A stretch of 64,000 bases of DNA, taken from positions 9,712,501 to 9,776,500 of the forward strand of contig NC_063159.1 in assembly GCF_020921035.1 (NCBI RefSeq), in the 5' to 3' direction. The position numbers were made by a program, and so were the translations under genes. The notes beneath the pieces were generated by a model that worked only from the letters and a program-made list of their open reading frames with translations, was not told where the DNA came from and ran no database searches. This stretch comes from Rhodamnia argentea (lineage: Eukaryota > Streptophyta > Magnoliopsida > Myrtales > Myrtaceae). Below are positions 38,162-48,559 of this stretch, piece by piece (position 1 is the stretch's first letter; each line of letters starts with the position of its first letter).

Positions 38162-40930
38162 TCAAGTCTGTGGAGCAGGTGCTGCAGCCTTCAGCAGAGG
38201 CTGCAAAGCCTTGACAACGATGCTCATATTGGGCCGAAACTCCGCTTCATATTGCACACACAAGGCAGCAACAGCTGCCAACTGCATCATCCAGAAAGTG
38301 AAGCGAACAAATGAGATTTCTCAGCAGCTACAACTATGACCATGCATACATGCCCATCACAGTGCACGTGCAAATCCTGCGAAAAACAAGAATACATGGG
38401 CGAACATACAAGGAAGAGAGAAGTAGGAATAATACCTTGGCAAGTCCCTTTGGAGGATAATCTCCACTAAGCCTTGGATCTACACACTGTTTAACTTTGT
38501 CTTCGCTCAATCTTGGAGTTGCCTAAATCATAGAGAATTCACGCGACAAATTTAGTTGAACTCAGAAAGGAAATGCCCGTCAACGGTGTGGATATAAGAG
38601 AAACCAAATGCTCACCCAGGTAACAAGACTCTGCTGTCCACGAGGCATGGTATGATCCACAGGTTTCCTCCCAGTTAAAAGCTCTAGAAGAACAACTCCA
38701 AAGCTATACACGTCACTTTTCTGTGTCAATTGTCCAGTCATTGCATACCTGACAAGTATACGACTAGAATCAGCTACAGCATTCCAGAAAAAGGAAAAAG
38801 ATCATTGGTTAAGAACCTACACACTTTAAGGCACTATTAAAAATGCTGCACTGTGCATGGGGCTGAGGCACGCAGCAAGCGTATGTCAAGGGGTGATATA
38901 AAGTTTGGTAGAAGTTGCTTAGGTAGACCTTGATCTTTATTTAGGGCCTTGGTTATCTCCTCAAAACAATTGACATATTACACTGTCAAATGAAACAGAA
39001 GAATTTATTCCTATATATTATCATTCGAAGTTGGGTGATCCTATATAAAAAGTGAGAATTGTTATATCTTATTTTCAAACTTTAAACGGCCAAATAAAAA
39101 CTCATCAATTGTTTCCATACAATAGAAAAGAGAGATCCAGATGCATTACTCTGGAGCGTGATAGCCGAAGGTTCCCAAAACTCTGGTGGAATGAAGACGG
39201 GCAGCCATGTCAGGTGCCTGATTTGACAGATTAAAATCTGCAATTTTGGCTTTGAAGTCTTCAAACAGAAGCACATTGCTGGACCTAATATCCCTATGGA
39301 TTATAGAAGGCTGAACCTTCTCATGCAAATATTCCAATCCCCTTGCTGCATCAACAGCAATTTTCACTCGCTGCATCCAGTCTAGGACAGGGCCTGGTTG
39401 CGCACCTTGAACTCCTTTTCTTCCTGTAAGTGATCATCCGTCACTTAGAATACTTTTAGTATTTCTACAGCATAAAACAAACTGAGAGCATTAAGCAACA
39501 ATAGGCAAGTAGCCTTACCATGAAGTACATCATGTAGTGATCCCATGGTTGCGAACTCATATGCAAGCACACGAAGATTCCCTTCAACACAGTAACCAAG
39601 CAACTCAACAAGATTTTCGTGCCTCAACCTTGATACCATGGAAACCTGAATGCATAAAATCCATGACAATCATGGGTGTATGGCCATAACAGATTAGTAC
39701 CGGCATTCATTGTCTGAGATGGTGTTTACCATAATTCAAACTCTACAAATACCTGCGTCAGAAACTCAACATTTGACCCGGCCTCAGATGAAGCATCAAG
39801 CTTTTTGACAGACACAGCTTTTCCACTATTTAAGTTAGCATAATATACTCTTCCATAAGATCCTTCACCAATCAATGACTTTGATCCGAAATTATCAGTC
39901 TTTTCTTTTAGCTCATCCAATGACAAAGCAGGAACCTCAATAGGTGGTGCTGCCTTTTGCACTTCAGGTTTAACAGGAGCAGACGACTTTGAACTTTTTT
40001 GATGCCCTATGCCAAATTTGAGAAAAGGAAAGATTAGGAAAATAAATAGACAGAAATGATTTGCTCTACTGCCTTTGAAAGGACTACTCGCCAGAATATG
40101 TCAAGACCAAGAATCATAAACTTCCAACACGATGATCTTCATTCAGATTGAAATAAAGTATCAGCTACTGCAATTGCTCTACTATTTGACGAATAATTTA
40201 TTTTCTGGGACAAGTGGCATGGCTATAGTCTACAACACCGAGGAAACAACAAAGCAAGACAATAGTCATTCCAGATATCTGTTATCTTCCTTTGCATCTT
40301 CAGGAACTATAGCCAGTCGTTAGGCATAGTAAAATAGTTTCGAGATGATAATACAGAAGCCCTTGGGATTGATTTATTCAATTCTATCACTGAAAAGCAT
40401 GAAATCTTTCTGCTTAAATACTTCCGAGATTGCTGAGAGCTTACTCTGATAAAATCAGAGATAAAAATAAACTCCACATACTACAAATAAAAAAATTTCC
40501 ACAGAACCCTGTGAAGTAGGCCAAAATAAATAATAGCAGGAAGAAGCTGTGTGTGCACGAGCCAGATGCACAAAATCATTTAAGTTCACGTGCTAGATAT
40601 TTCAATAATTGCAACCAAAAGTGCTCAATTTGCAGATGTATGGGAAGCAGGTTCTTCAAATCAAGATGCTATTTTGAACAGTGAGGACAGTACTATGCCT
40701 TTATGGAATTGATGGGTCAAGAATTTACGGATCAGTACCAAAAATTTTGAGTTTTTGCACTTAGCTTTAAGAGGAGCAACTCTTTCATAATCATCAACAA
40801 GGGTAATTTGTTAACAAAATATGTTGAGAAACATACCATGTACAGGGTTCCTCGGGCTTTTAAGTACCTCATCATCGTTGGTAGGGTAAGATTCTTCAAC
40901 TTGACAAGTACAACAAAGCCACCGCCGCAT
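38162..40930 (-). CDS. Pti1-like Ser/Thr protein kinase (receptor-like cytoplasmic kinase VIII)
   Basis: Cytoplasmic kinase of the Pti1 family, which works in oxidative-stress and immune signalling with AGC kinases such as OXI1. Seven coding exons: 40930-40837, 40006-39753, 39645-39519, 39423-39150, 38748-38616, 38522-38436, 38281-38162, in frame, 362 aa (usual size). The N terminus [10 protein letters not shown] is Cys rich, fitting S-acylation and membrane attachment. Kinase landmarks: glycine loop GEGSYG (78-83), catalytic Lys in VSVKK (Lys99), HRDIRSSN (201-208), ADFN (220-223) in place of DFG, and [14 protein letters not shown] is what I recall as normal for Pti1 kinases, so it is not a defect. 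Names in databases often say 'PTI1-like tyrosine-protein kinase', but the fold is Ser/Thr type. The start follows a short 5' leader exon (from 41020). The frame stays open upstream of Met1 through that exon, so an N-terminal extension cannot be ruled out. Confidence 0.95.
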
Positions 40931-40950
40931 TTTCTTGCTAGAGCTCTTCT

Positions 40951-41016
40951 TCAAGAGAAGGTCGTCTTTAGCTCTCCGATATTCCAGGCGAACAAAGTAA
41001 CCTGGAGGAGGGGCAT
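40951..41016 (-). other. Upstream ORF of 21 codons in the Pti1-like kinase leader
   Basis: In the leader exon that starts at 41020 after the acceptor cttgcag, an ATG at 41016-41014 opens a 21-codon frame that ends with TGA at 40953-40951, 20 bases before the kinase ATG. It is out of frame with the kinase. By general knowledge such uORFs can lower main-ORF translation; here that is inference. Confidence 0.55.
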
Positions 41017-41019
41017 GCG

Positions 41020-41679
41020 CCTGCAAGATAGATAAATCCTCATCGTACCAAGCGAAAGATGGGAACATCCCGGATTAAAAAGATAAACCCAGCGAAGCTA
41101 TCCCCTTTCCGACACTATCTGATCAAGGACAAAGCTCGAAGTCCTAATGACATCGAGGATGTAAAATCCCCTCTCGAACGTCAGGATTCAGGACAGATTC
41201 CTAAGCTCGGTCATCCCGAAATCCAAGAATTACTTAAAGATCGCGCTGCAGACCAATGAACGTAGCTTCGGGGAGCAAGTCATCGGGGAGAAGCATAATT
41301 CGGAAAATCCCGCTTCCAATATGCCAAACGAGAAAACAGAAAAAACAGGACAGGAACGCAAGGAAAGAGACTCACGACTAAACCTCGGCGATGGATTTCG
41401 CGCTCCATGGAACAAGACACAATCGGAAGAGAGATGGGAAAATCGGTGTGGGGGGGTGGAATGCGGAGGGATGAAGAGAGGAAGAAGGAAGAGATCAAAA
41501 TGGGGGTTGAAATGGTTGCGATTCAGAGATTGAAAAGAGAAGGAGAGAGACATTACCAATTTTGGGGTTGAATCTACCTGTGATCGCTCTGTAAATCTTG
41601 CGAGAGTCTCTGGCGGGCGAGATTGGAACGGAAGTGACAGATCAGAGGAGAAGAAGAGATTGGCGCTTTTGCTTCTGCT

Positions 41680-41713
<34 letters not shown>

Positions 41714-41760
41714 GAACTGCAATGATCCTTTTTGCTTTTTTTTTAAAATATAGCACATTC
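41020..41760 (-). promoter_or_regulatory. 5' leader exon, leader intron and promoter side of the Pti1-like kinase
   Basis: A donor (cacag|gtagatt) at about 41578 and the acceptor before 41020 mark a leader intron of about 560 bp. The first leader exon upstream of it holds a CT-type microsatellite (about 41684-41710, seen as TC on the plus strand). Open frames at 41230-41559 and 41321-41533 lie in this intron and are not supported as genes. Confidence 0.5.
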
Positions 41761-41864
41761 GCAATTTCTATATTTAGGGAAACTGCTGTGAACTTTCTTG
41801 GAAGTTATGAATTAGATTTTGGCACATGTAGCATGGAGAATGGGAATAGCACTCAAAACAGTAC

Positions 41865-42465
41865 TAAATCTTTTGTATTAATACCAATCCCATCTTAAAC
41901 ATTTCAATTGAATCAATTTAATCTTAAATCTTTGTGCATTGGTACTAATTCGGCCTATCGAATCAATTTTGATCGGAAATCCTAAAGTCGACATTGACCT
42001 TTCTACGAGGCGTGATTGACGCCGATGCCGACAATTTTTAATAATATTTTTTAGTTTTTTTTTTTCTCATTTTGGCTTTGGTTGGCGAGGGTTGCCAGCA
42101 ACCGGCCTCAACGGTCACTAGCCAGGGTCGCAGCCGACCCTCGCCGGCAAAGTCGAAGCAAAGAAAAAAAAACAATTAAAAAAATATTTTTTTCCTGAAA
42201 ATGTTATTGAAAAATATCAACATTAGCACGAGTCACGTCACATAGGAAGACTAGCGTCGATGTCAGCGATTTCAGGCCAAAATTGACAAAGATGAACTGA
42301 AAAAAGGATCAGTGTAAAAAGGTTTATGACTAAATTGATCTAATTGAAATGTTTAGGATTGAATTGATAGATCGAAAAAGGATCGGTGTAAAAAGGTTTA
42401 TGACTAAATTGATCTAATTGAAAAGTTTAAAATCGAATTGATACAAACATAATAGATTTAAGACT
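41865..42465. mobile_element. Foldback (long inverted repeat) element
   Basis: The left arm (cttaaacatttcaattgaat at about 41895) is matched in reverse complement in the right arm (atctaattgaaatgtttagg at about 42339). The centre is also inverted: ggcgagggttgcc at about 42086 against ccctcgccggc at about 42138. The right arm contains a 74-bp tandem duplication (ggatcagtgtaaaaaggttt at 42306 and ggatcggtgtaaaaaggttt at 42380). No coding sequence. Ends are approximate and the target-site duplication was not determined. Confidence 0.6.
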
Positions 42466-43048
42466 TTTATTAGCCAATTTAGGATTTATTGCTCCAAAAT
42501 AAATCCGTCTATCACGAGGAAATATTCAAGGAACGTATAGCGCCACATTAGATGATGGGGGCTCACATTAATTACTCCACATTCACTTATGATTGACACG
42601 TATTTGATGATGTGGAATCAAATAAAAATTTATTTTTCTTCCACTAGTGATGAGCCGCCTCGCCTTATTTTCTATTCCCCGACCATAGGCGAGCCCGCCA
42701 TGGACATTGCCATCATCGGCCATGGACAAAGCAAGACTAGTGAGTGAGCCACGCTCGTCCATGGTTGTACTTGGCATCGTTTAACCAAAATCTAGCCGGT
42801 CATGGAGCTCTTCGTCAGCCTTTAAGACCACTAGCCCTTCAACTCGGACATCATCATCTCATTGAACCATTCCCGCCCTTTCAGCATCGCTCCCGAGCTA
42901 CCCCCTCCATTGTTGCTCTTCCATATCGGTCCTCCCCAATGGTCGCAAGTGGGACAACCCATCCAATAAGAGTGGGGAGTGGTCGTCGAGGGCAGATGGC
43001 TCGGACATGAGTAGCTCCCGGCGACTTGATGGCGAATAGGGCAAGAGC

Positions 43049-43459
43049 CGTTGGAGTTGGCGAATACTTCGGGGACCCTTGTTTCTCACACCGGGTACGC
43101 CCATGTGAGCTTAGGGAAATTGAAGTGTTACCCAACGACATGTGACCTATGCGCGCGGGATGCGGGGGTTCGGGGGGCATCGCCCCCGAAACCTCTACGG
43201 GTTTGGGCTTTTATTTAAGCCGGCCCGTATGATTGGAATTAAGAGATTTTACGTTTTTTAGCTCGTTTTTGGGGCATATATATTTTGCTCGGTTTTATCA
43301 TTGTATTAGTTGAATTGGTTGTAAACCGAAAAATATAGTGAAATCTCTTTGCGGGACGTAGCCCTAATCTTGGGGTGAACCTGGGTAATCTTGTGCGTCA
43401 TTCCAATTTTTCTTGATTCTCGGCGTGATCGTCTGACTCGGTTCCGATAAATCCCTTCA
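43049..43459 (+). repeat. Left LTR of the Copia element
   Basis: 411 bp; begins CGTTGGAG (right LTR has TGTTGGAG, so the canonical first T has mutated) and ends CCCTTCA. It contains a short inverted segment rich in G and C (43160-43190) and ends next to the tRNA primer site. Confidence 0.93.
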
Positions 43460-43461
43460 AT

Positions 43462-43474
43462 TGGTATCAGAGCC
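43462..43474 (+). other. Primer-binding site of the Copia element
   Basis: TGGTATCAGAGCC, two bases after the left LTR, matches the usual plant Copia site complementary to the 3' end of initiator methionine tRNA. Confidence 0.9.
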
Positions 43475-43504
43475 TTGTGTTCGAGAGATTAGGGTTTATC
43501 AGAT

Positions 43505-44425
43505 ATGTCGGGAGGGTCACGGATTGAGACCGAAAAATTCGATGGGACGCGGTTCGATTTGTGGAAGATGAAGATGGAGGATCTACTTTGCGATCGAGAT
43601 CTTTGGTCGGCAATCGAAACGGAAAGGCCTCATATCGCAAAGCCTGGTGTCGTGATAAAAGAATCGTGCAAGGAAGCGGGGAAGGATGATGAGACGTCTT
43701 CCAAAAGGGCGGATCCAAAGGAGATTGAAGACTGGGATCGGATTGATCGGAAGGCAAAGGGTTTGATTCGGCTTTGTCTCACGTACTCGATTCTGACGAA
43801 CGTGATGAGCGAACCTACAGCCAAGGATTTGTGGCGTAAACTAGAGTCGCTGTATCAAAGTAAGTCGTTGGTTAATAAGCTATTTTTGAAAAAAAAACCG
43901 TATAATCTTCGGATGCATGAGGGCGACTCGTTTTTCGCACATCCGTATAGCTTTAACACGGTGATTAGTCAACTCGTATCAATCGGTGTTAAGTTTGAGG
44001 ATGATGATAAAGCGATAACACCGCTTTGTTCACTGCCGAATTCATGGGATAACTTGATTGTGGTGATCGGTTGTAAGGATAAGGAATTATCATATGAAAG
44101 TGTGTGCTCTGCTTTGTAATCGAAGGAGACACGAAGAAAGGGATCGGGAAATTCCGGTAAAGAGGCATTGGCGGCTAGGGGAAGGCCAGCAGAGAAGACT
44201 CTGAATTGGAAAGGGTCCAGGTTCAAATCTCGTGGGCGATCGAAGAGTAGGGAGAGGAGGGTACAGTGTTGGAGATATGAAGAATGGGGCCATGTGAAGC
44301 GAGACCGTAAAAACAAGCCAGTTTTTAAAAAAGAAGCTGAATCATCCTTGGGTAAAAAAGAGGTCGATGCGGGAGATATGTATTTGGCTGCTGCATGTAT
44401 GGCGCAGTCAAACAAAGATATCTGA
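43505..44425 (+). pseudogene. Copia gag (capsid-like) remnant
   Basis: Starts at ATG 43505 and reads in one frame with a gag-like N terminus (RFDLWKMKMEDLL, LIRLCLTYSILTNVM, DLWRKLESLYQ), typical of plant Copia UBN2-type gag. In-frame stops are TAA at 44117-44119 and TGA at 44423-44425. The zinc knuckle region (VQCWRYEEWGHVKRD) has lost two of the expected Cys ligands. Not functional. Confidence 0.88.
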
Positions 44426-45510
44426 TTGATCGATACCGGTGCTTCATACTACATGACGCCTCATAGACACCGATTTTGTGAATATGAGCAATATAATGGT
44501 GGGGATGTCATGCTCGGAGATGATACTGCAGTTCAAATTGTCGGGCGTGGCGGGGTGAAGTCGAGGATGAGTAATGGCACCGTGAAGACTATTCCGGACG
44601 TGATGCATATACCCTTGATGAGTAGAAATCTGTTATCGGTCAATACGATGGTTGATTCGGGGGTTACTTTTAGTCGTGATAAGGATTCATGCAAGATGAC
44701 TCGAGGTTCTATTGTGATTGCACGAGGAGTCCGTTACGGGACATTATACAAGCTGCTCGGGGAAATAGTGATTGTTGGTAATGGATTTGTTTCTGAAAAT
44801 GCCAAGGAAGATGGACATGATATGTCCATGTTGTGGCATTAGAGGTTAGGGCACATCGGTGAAAATGGGCTATCTACCTTAGCTTCGAGTCAGATGATAG
44901 AAGGAGTTCCAAAATGCTATATGGGTTTCGGGTTCTGTGAACACTGTCTCCATGGAAAACAGAGCCGAGTTAGCTTCCAACACACCGGTACTAGAGCAGC
45001 TGAGGTTCTCGAGCCGATTCACGGCGACATTTTTGGACCTACTCCGACTCCATCTATTGGAGGATCCAGGTACTATGTATCATTCATAAATGATTTTTCG
45101 AGATATAATTGGATTTATTTTATTAAGAGTAAATCGGATGTATTCGCGAAATTTCGTGAATTTAAGGCCTTGATTGAAAATTAATTGGGCGGGAAGATCA
45201 AGGTCTTTCGTATAGATAACGGAGGTGAATTCTGTTTGGATAAGTTCAAGCAATTTTGTGTGGATAATGGTATTGCAAGACAGAAGACGACTTCATATAC
45301 GCCCCAACGTAATGAGGTGGCCGAAAGGTTAAATCGGTCACTCATAGAAAAGGCGAGATGCATGCTGAGTTAGGCGGGTTTGGAACCAGAATTTTGGGCG
45401 GAAGCTCTAGCCACGGCCTGTTATTTGAAGAACCGGTCACCGACCTCATCGGTGAAGGATCGTACACCATATGAGGCAGCGTTTGGGAAGAAGCCGAATC
45501 TGTCACATGT
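44426..45510 (+). pseudogene. Copia protease and integrase remnant
   Basis: Continues in the gag frame. LIDTGAS just after 44423 is the aspartic-protease site. The integrase zinc-binding part (LWH, LGH, CEHCLHGKQ) and catalytic core (HGDIFGP, FRIDNGGEF, AERLNRS) are recognisable. In-frame stops: TAG 44840-44842, TAA 45182-45184, TAG 45371-45373. At about 45495-45515 the frame shifts, apparently by a small deletion in a repeated CGGGTG-type stretch. Not functional. Confidence 0.88.
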
Positions 45511-47571
45511 TCGGGTGTGACGCATATGTTCATGTACCTAAGGAGAAACGGGGTAAGCTTGACAATAAGTCCGAAAAGAACATATTTATCGGATACAAGG
45601 AAGGGGTCAAGGGCTATAAGTTGTGGAATCCAGAATCAAAGACCATTGTATATAGCGGGGATGTCGTCTTTCATGAATCACAATCCTAGGTTGGCACACG
45701 TAAAGGGGATGAGCCCAAGAAAGTGGTAGTGCTTGAAGAAAGTCCTAAAGCTGAAACTATGGAGATGGTTCCACAAGGCACGCCCGTAGAATCCGATTCT
45801 AAATCGGAGTAAGGGGACTCGATTAATGAAGTCGAGGATGTAGATTCGGATGAAGACTCGGATATAGATAACATGCCGGCTCTCAAGAGATCGACGCGGG
45901 AAAGAAAGCTACCACTTCGATACTCCCTTAGTGCTTTGAGTACGTTTCATGCTTTGAGCATTACCGGAGATGATCCTAGTTCCGTAAAAGAGGCGAGATC
46001 CATGGATGATGCGAATCGGTGGGAGCTCGCAATGATAGATGAGGTGCGATCGCTTGATAAAAATGAAACATGGAGCTTGTGTAAATTGCCTAAAGATAGA
46101 AAGACAATTGGGTGTAAATGGGTGTTCAAGCGAAAGCTGAAACCGGATGGGACCGTAGAGAAGTACAAGGCTAGGCTTGTAGCCAAGGGGTACTCTCGGA
46201 TCGAAGGTATTGACTATGACGAGATTTTCTCTACCGTGGCGAAGTTGACCTCGATACGCTTTGTTCTGTCTGTAGCAGCTGCATATGATCTTGAGGTAGA
46301 ACAGATGGATGTAAAGACGGCTTTTCTTCATGGGGACTTGGAGGGGGAGATATATATGATGCAACCGGAAGACTTTGAAGTAAAAGGAAAAGAGAATCGG
46401 GTGTGCAAATATGGGCTGAAGCAATCACCAAGGATGTGGTACCAGAAGTTTGACACGTATATGCTCCAGCTTGATTTTGTGCGTTCAAATTCTGACCATT
46501 GTGTTTATATGAAGAGGACGGTCAATCAGTTTGTCATTCTCACGCTATATGTGGATGATATGTTGTTGATCGAGAATAGCGTGAAGATGGTGAAGTTCGT
46601 GAAGAGTTTGTTGTCTAAAAAGTTCGAAATAAAAGACTTGGAGCCCGCAAATTTTATTTTGGGCATGCAGATTAGGAGGGACCGTGAGAAACGGAAGTCG
46701 TGGCTAGGGCAGGAGAAATACATCAAAGAAATTTTGAAGAAATTCAATATGATAGATCGCAAGCCTGTTGGTACCCCTATACCTCTAGGGACCAAGTTAT
46801 CTGCGGAACACCGTCCCAAAACGGATGAGAAAGGCGAGGAGATGGCCCGATTTCCATACGCGAGTGCAGTTGGTAGCTTAATGTATGTTATGGTGTGCAC
46901 GCGTCCTAATATAGCCCAAGCAGTGGGAGTCTTGAGCCGATATATGTCTAACCCAAGTAGAAAACACTAGAATGCGATCAAAAGAGTTTTCGGGTATTTT
47001 CGTGGAACTTCAAATTTTTCTTTATGTTTTGAAGGTACAAGGAATGGAAACATGCTTGATATCGTAGGCCATGTAGATGCAGATTGGGGTGGAGATATTG
47101 ATAGTAGACGGTTCACTAGCGGGTTTGTTTTCACATTATTTGGTGTTGCGGTGAGTTGGATGAGTAGGAGGCAAAACGTGGTAGCGCTTTCTTCTACGGA
47201 GGCTGAGTATATAGCTCTTACTCATGCTGGAAAAGAGGTCGTATGGTTACGGCGGTTGTGCTCGGAGCTCGGTTTTGAGCAAGGTGTTGTAGATGTGAGA
47301 TGTGATAATCAAGGGGCTATTTATTTAGCCAAGAATCCGGCGTTTCACTCACGCACAAAGCACATTGAAATTCAATATCATTTCATCAGAGAATAAGTGG
47401 AGAAGAATGAGGTTCGACTTGTAAAGGTCGACACGGTAGAAAATAGTTCGGACTTCCTTACTAAAGCCGTTATAGGTGCAAAGTTTGAATGGTGCTCTGC
47501 TGCGATTGGATTGAAGAAGAATGATATTGGAAGGGCTCTCATTTGCGCGAAGTATCCACCAAGTGGGAGAA
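45511..47571 (+). pseudogene. Copia reverse transcriptase and RNase H remnant
   Basis: Second frame after the shift. The longest open part, 45873-46970, holds the reverse transcriptase: ALKRSTRERKLPLRYS, IGCKWVFKRKLKPDG, YKARLVAKGY, QMDVKTAFLHGDL, and the catalytic LYVDDMLL. RNase H follows (GHVDADWGGD, ALSSTEAEYIAL, CDNQGAIYLAKNP, HSRTKHIEI). In-frame stops: TAG 45687-45689, TAA 45810-45812, TAG 46968-46970, TAA 47394-47396. Minus-strand frames over this part are shadows. Confidence 0.92.
47559..47571 (+). other. Polypurine tract of the Copia element
   Basis: Purine-rich AAGTGGGAGAA-type stretch directly before the right LTR, where plus-strand DNA synthesis is primed in LTR elements. Confidence 0.75.
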
Positions 47572-47981
47572 TGTTGGAGTTGGCGAATACTTCGGGGACC
47601 CTTGTTTCTCACACCGGGTACGCCCATGCGAACTTAGGGAAACCGAAGTGTTACCCAACGACATGTGACCCCTGGGCGCGGGATGCGGAGGTTCGGGGGC
47701 AGCGCGCCCGAAACCTCTACGGGTTTAGGCTTTTATTTAAGCTGGCTCGTATGATTGGAATTAAGAGGTTTTACGTTTTTTAACCCGTTTTTGGGGCATA
47801 TATATTTTGCTCGATTTTATCATTGTATTAGTTGAATTGGCTGTAAACCGAAAAATATAGTGAAATCTCTTTGCGGGAAATAGCCCTAATCTTGGGGTGA
47901 ACTTGGGTAATCTCGTGCGTCATTCCAATTTTTCTTGATTCTCTGTATGATCGTCTAACTCGGTTCCAATAAAACCCTTCA
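47572..47981 (+). repeat. Right LTR of the Copia element
   Basis: 410 bp, starts TGTTGGAG, ends CCCTTCA, followed by the AGAGC target-site duplication. Confidence 0.95.
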
Positions 47982-48160
47982 AGAGCAAACCAAATTACAA
48001 AGCAAACAAGAAAAGAGTGTCCGGGATAGTTATGTGAAAATTATAATTAATTCAAGAAAGACGACAAGCTTTGATTTGAAACTCTAAAATTAAACATGCA
48101 GAAATTAGAGCACTACTAGGATGAATATCCTCCTCACGGCTCGGCATAAGAAAAGCTAAA

Positions 48161-48469
48161 ATGGATAATATCCCGAATGAGTTCATCTTGAAATGTCACA
48201 GCAAGCTTTGCTCATCCATGGCTCCAAGGCAACTCCTCCCAGATCTAGGTAGTGACCATGGCTCGTCCATGGCCGCAAACCTCGATAGCGAGCTCGAGAT
48301 TCCGGCCATCAAGGATTTCGATTTCAAACTGAAAAAGAAAACCAAAGGAACGACCAATGAAAAATCGGGAAAATACGTCGGGGACCTCTTGGATGACCGG
48401 TCGGGCGGTGCTCTGTGGATGAAGAAGGAAGAAAGAGAATCAAATTTTTACTTCTCTTATTCCACGTGA
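48161..48469 (+). other. 102-codon open frame inside the Mutator-like element
   Basis: Lies between the Copia right end and the right terminal inverted repeat. It contains MAPRQLLPDLGSDHGSSMA and a Lys-rich stretch and ends inside the terminal repeat. I recognise no family. It could be a captured exon or chance; there is no evidence for expression. Confidence 0.25.
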
Positions 48470-48559
48470 ACATCTCCACATCAATCTATGACAGGACTTG
48501 ACTACATAAATACGCTGATGTGACACTACGCAACCGCCGATTATTTTCTCGTCTATCAC

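Larger units (their letters stand above)
43049..47981 (+). mobile_element. Full-length decayed Ty1/Copia LTR retrotransposon
   Basis: Two LTRs of about 410 bp (43049-43459 and 47572-47981) flank gag and pol remnants. The target-site duplication AGAGC is perfect at 43044-43048 and 47982-47986. A primer-binding site complementary to initiator tRNA-Met follows the left LTR and a purine-rich tract precedes the right one. Order integrase, reverse transcriptase, RNase H places it in Copia. The LTRs differ at about 30 hand-counted positions (7-8%), mostly transitions, so the insertion is not recent. Many stop codons and one frame change make it non-autonomous. Confidence 0.95.
42516..48550. mobile_element. 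Mutator-like element split by a nested Copia element
   Basis: A perfect 9-bp direct repeat GTCTATCAC flanks it (42507-42515 and 48551-48559). The ends are inverted: left GAGGAAATATTC against right reverse complement GAGAAAATAATC, and similarity continues for about 120-135 bp (left 42516-42650, right about 48425-48550), including AATGTGGCGCTATACG against the inverse-strand counterpart GATGTGACACTACGC. A 9-bp duplication with long terminal repeats is typical of Mutator elements. Without the nested Copia (43049-47981) and one copy of its 5-bp duplication the element is about 1.1 kb. It has no transposase; its GC-richer interior (about 42651-43043 and 47987-48424) may be captured sequence, but I could not recognise a source gene. 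Confidence 0.7.

Noticed and set aside
42744..43180. Short frames on both strands beside the Copia left LTR
   Set aside because: They cross the LTR border at 43049 and have no recognisable domain; possible captured sequence is noted under the Mutator-like element instead.
45909..46900. Minus-strand frames of 79-171 aa
   Set aside because: Shadows of the Copia reverse transcriptase frame.
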